DNA of 64,000 nucleotides from Allohahella sp002354735 (GTDB taxonomy: Bacteria; Pseudomonadota; Gammaproteobacteria; Pseudomonadales; Oleiphilaceae): assembly GCF_047946665.1 (NCBI RefSeq), contig NZ_CP172312.1, positions 3,782,001 through 3,846,000 of the forward strand, in the 5' to 3' direction. How positions within the stretch are numbered: the stretch's first letter is position 1; the number at the start of each line of letters is the position of its first letter. A program made the translations under genes and the position numbers. The notes beneath the pieces were generated by a model, which saw only the letters and a list, made by a program, of their open reading frames with translations, was not told the DNA's origin and searched no databases. Below, piece after piece: positions 62,746 through 64,000 of the stretch.

Positions 62746-63997
62746 TACCATCGTAACGAACCAGGCGACTGTCCCATCTGGGCTTGCGCGCTATTTCTTC
62801 TTCAAATTGCTCCAACGGATCAGCTTTGGTGAGCTTCGTGTCATCGAACGGCTTGCGGACGGCCAGGAGCAGTTGACGGTGGTAGGTGAGGCGGCAGCGA
62901 CACCGGTCGGGTCGATCACGCTCAGCATTCTCGACAATCGCTGCTTCGGTCTGATCATGCTCGGTGGTGTCAACGGCGCTGCCGAAGCCTTCATGAACGG
63001 CTATTGGTCCACGGACGACCTGCCAGGTCTTATGCGCCTGATGCTACGCAACCGTACTGCCATGGACAGCATGGATTCACTATTCTCCAGGGTCAGCCGT
63101 AAATCTGCCGAAGTCTGGCACGCCATGCGCAAAAACACGCTATCCGGCTCACGCAAGAACATCAGCGCTCACTACGATCTTGGCAACGACTTCTTCAGGC
63201 TTTTTCTCGATGAACGCATGATGTATTCATCGGCCCATTTCGCGCAGCCGGAGCTGAGCGATGCAGCGGCCAGCGCGCACCTGTCTGAAGCCAGCGCCGA
63301 CAAGCTCGACAGGATTTGCCGAGCGCTGGATCTCCAGTCGAGCGACCATCTGCTTGAAATTGGCACAGGCTGGGGCGGCATGGCCGTTTATGCCGCTGAA
63401 CACTTCGGCTGCCGTGTGACCACGACAACCATCTCCAACGAGCAATTTACAGCAGCGAAGGCCCTTGTTGCCGAGCATGGCCTCGAGGACCGCGTGACTG
63501 TGCTGTGTGAAGACTATCGGGACCTCACCGGCAGCTTCGACAAACTGGTGTCGATAGAAATGGTCGAGGCCGTCGGGCATCAGTTCGTCGATGGCTATTT
63601 CGCCTGCATTGAAAAGCTGCTCAAGCCGGGTGGTACTGCCGTGCTGCAGGCCATCACCATTGAAGACTGGCGTTATGAGGCAGCAGTCCATTCGGTTGAC
63701 TTCATCAAGCGCTACATCTTCCCCGGCAGTTTCATCCCCTGTCCAAGTGTGCTCATAAACAGCGCAGCCACATCGGGCTTGCGTCTGCAGCGTTTCGACG
63801 ACTTCGGCCTGAGCTATGCCGCTACCATACAAGCCTGGGCCTATCGTTTCCGCAACGCACTGGATGACGTACGTCGTCAGGGTTTCGATGAGCGCTTCAT
63901 CCGCATGTGGTTCTTCTACCTCGCCTACTGTGAAGGTGGCTTCAAGGAGCGCAGCATTTCTGTTGCGCATCTGACCTGGGAGAAGCCTGCCTCATGA
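62738..63997 (+). CDS. Cyclopropane-fatty-acid synthase-type SAM methyltransferase
   Basis: A 419-residue member of the CFA synthase family, which moves a methyl(ene) group from S-adenosylmethionine to the double bond of a phospholipid acyl chain. The SAM-binding motif is LLEIGTGWGGMAVYAAEH, preceded by ISAHYDLGNDFFRLFLDE and MMYSSAHF, and followed by EMVEAVGHQF. ATG 62738 has AGGGA upstream and overlaps the previous gene. Family members in this type of operon may make methylated rather than cyclopropane products. ATG codons at 63994 and 63998 suggest a further gene beyond the edge. Confidence 0.92.
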   Translation: MIDTIVTNQATVPSGLARYFFFKLLQRISFGELRVIERLADGQEQLTVVGEAAATPVGSITLSILDNRCFGLIMLGGVNGAAEAFMNGYWSTDDLPGLMRLMLRNRTAMDSMDSLFSRVSRKSAEVWHAMRKNTLSGSRKNISAHYDLGNDFFRLFLDERMMYSSAHFAQPELSDAAASAHLSEASADKLDRICRALDLQSSDHLLEIGTGWGGMAVYAAEHFGCRVTTTTISNEQFTAAKALVAEHGLEDRVTVLCEDYRDLTGSFDKLVSIEMVEAVGHQFVDGYFACIEKLLKPGGTAVLQAITIEDWRYEAAVHSVDFIKRYIFPGSFIPCPSVLINSAATSGLRLQRFDDFGLSYAATIQAWAYRFRNALDDVRRQGFDERFIRMWFFYLAYCEGGFKERSISVAHLTWEKPAS

Positions 63998-64000
63998 ATG

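Overview
The window looks like chromosomal DNA of a free-living, aerobic, probably marine or hydrocarbon-associated gammaproteobacterium. The grounds are a YheV zinc-ribbon gene next to prlC, an aa3 oxidase cluster containing a DUF2909 gene, an AdeT-like solute-binding protein, an RND pump, a haloalkane dehalogenase-like protein and a long-tailed RNase II family protein. I cannot name the genus from the sequence alone. No rRNA, tRNA or CRISPR array was seen.

Layout. 1-3878: RND efflux pump (permease cut by the left edge) and its adaptor. 4018-6553: GT-C glycosyltransferase and a gamma-carbonic-anhydrase-like protein. 6582-9620: prlC, yheV and an unknown gene. 10082-18323: aa3 cytochrome c oxidase operon (coxB-coxA-ctaG-coxC, surf1, an unknown membrane protein, ctaA, ctaB) with a small antisense-strand DUF2909 gene. 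18307-26863: metabolic and unknown genes (serine hydrolase, beta-propeller protein, large lipoprotein, AstE-like deacylase, double thioredoxin-fold protein, flavin reductase). 26800-30683: phosphosignalling module (double FHA membrane protein divergent from a PP2C phosphatase and a kinase-pseudokinase membrane protein). 30705-36691: RNase II family enzyme, solute-binding protein and cobT-cobS-cobC, ending a lower-ligand branch of B12 assembly.

36692-50473 is an accessory island between cobT and ggt. Most of its genes are short, separate and unknown, many with their own hairpins. It holds a diverged 225-bp duplication that flanks a MntA/HepT-type toxin-antitoxin pair, fragments of Rpn nuclease, XRE-like, subtilisin-like, resolvase and NYN genes, an IS256-family element with a nonsense codon, a tyrosine recombinase next to a lox-like 12-8-12 dyad, a pentapeptide-repeat protein with a channel-like C-terminus, and an intact subtilisin-like lipoprotein.

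50474-64000 returns to core-like genes: gamma-glutamyltransferase, TerB, DUF2971, dehalogenase-like hydrolase, Ca2+/Na+ antiporter and a GGDEF-EAL protein. Last comes a divergent lipid-modification locus. A chalcone-isomerase-like and an NTF2-like exported protein point left; a desaturase, a flavoprotein, a DUF1365 protein and a cyclopropane-synthase-type methyltransferase point right. A large dyad of repeated TTCAC half-sites separates them. The strongest candidates for new biology are this locus with its operator, the kinase-pseudokinase-FHA-PP2C module, and the recombinase with its lox-like site inside the scrambled island.
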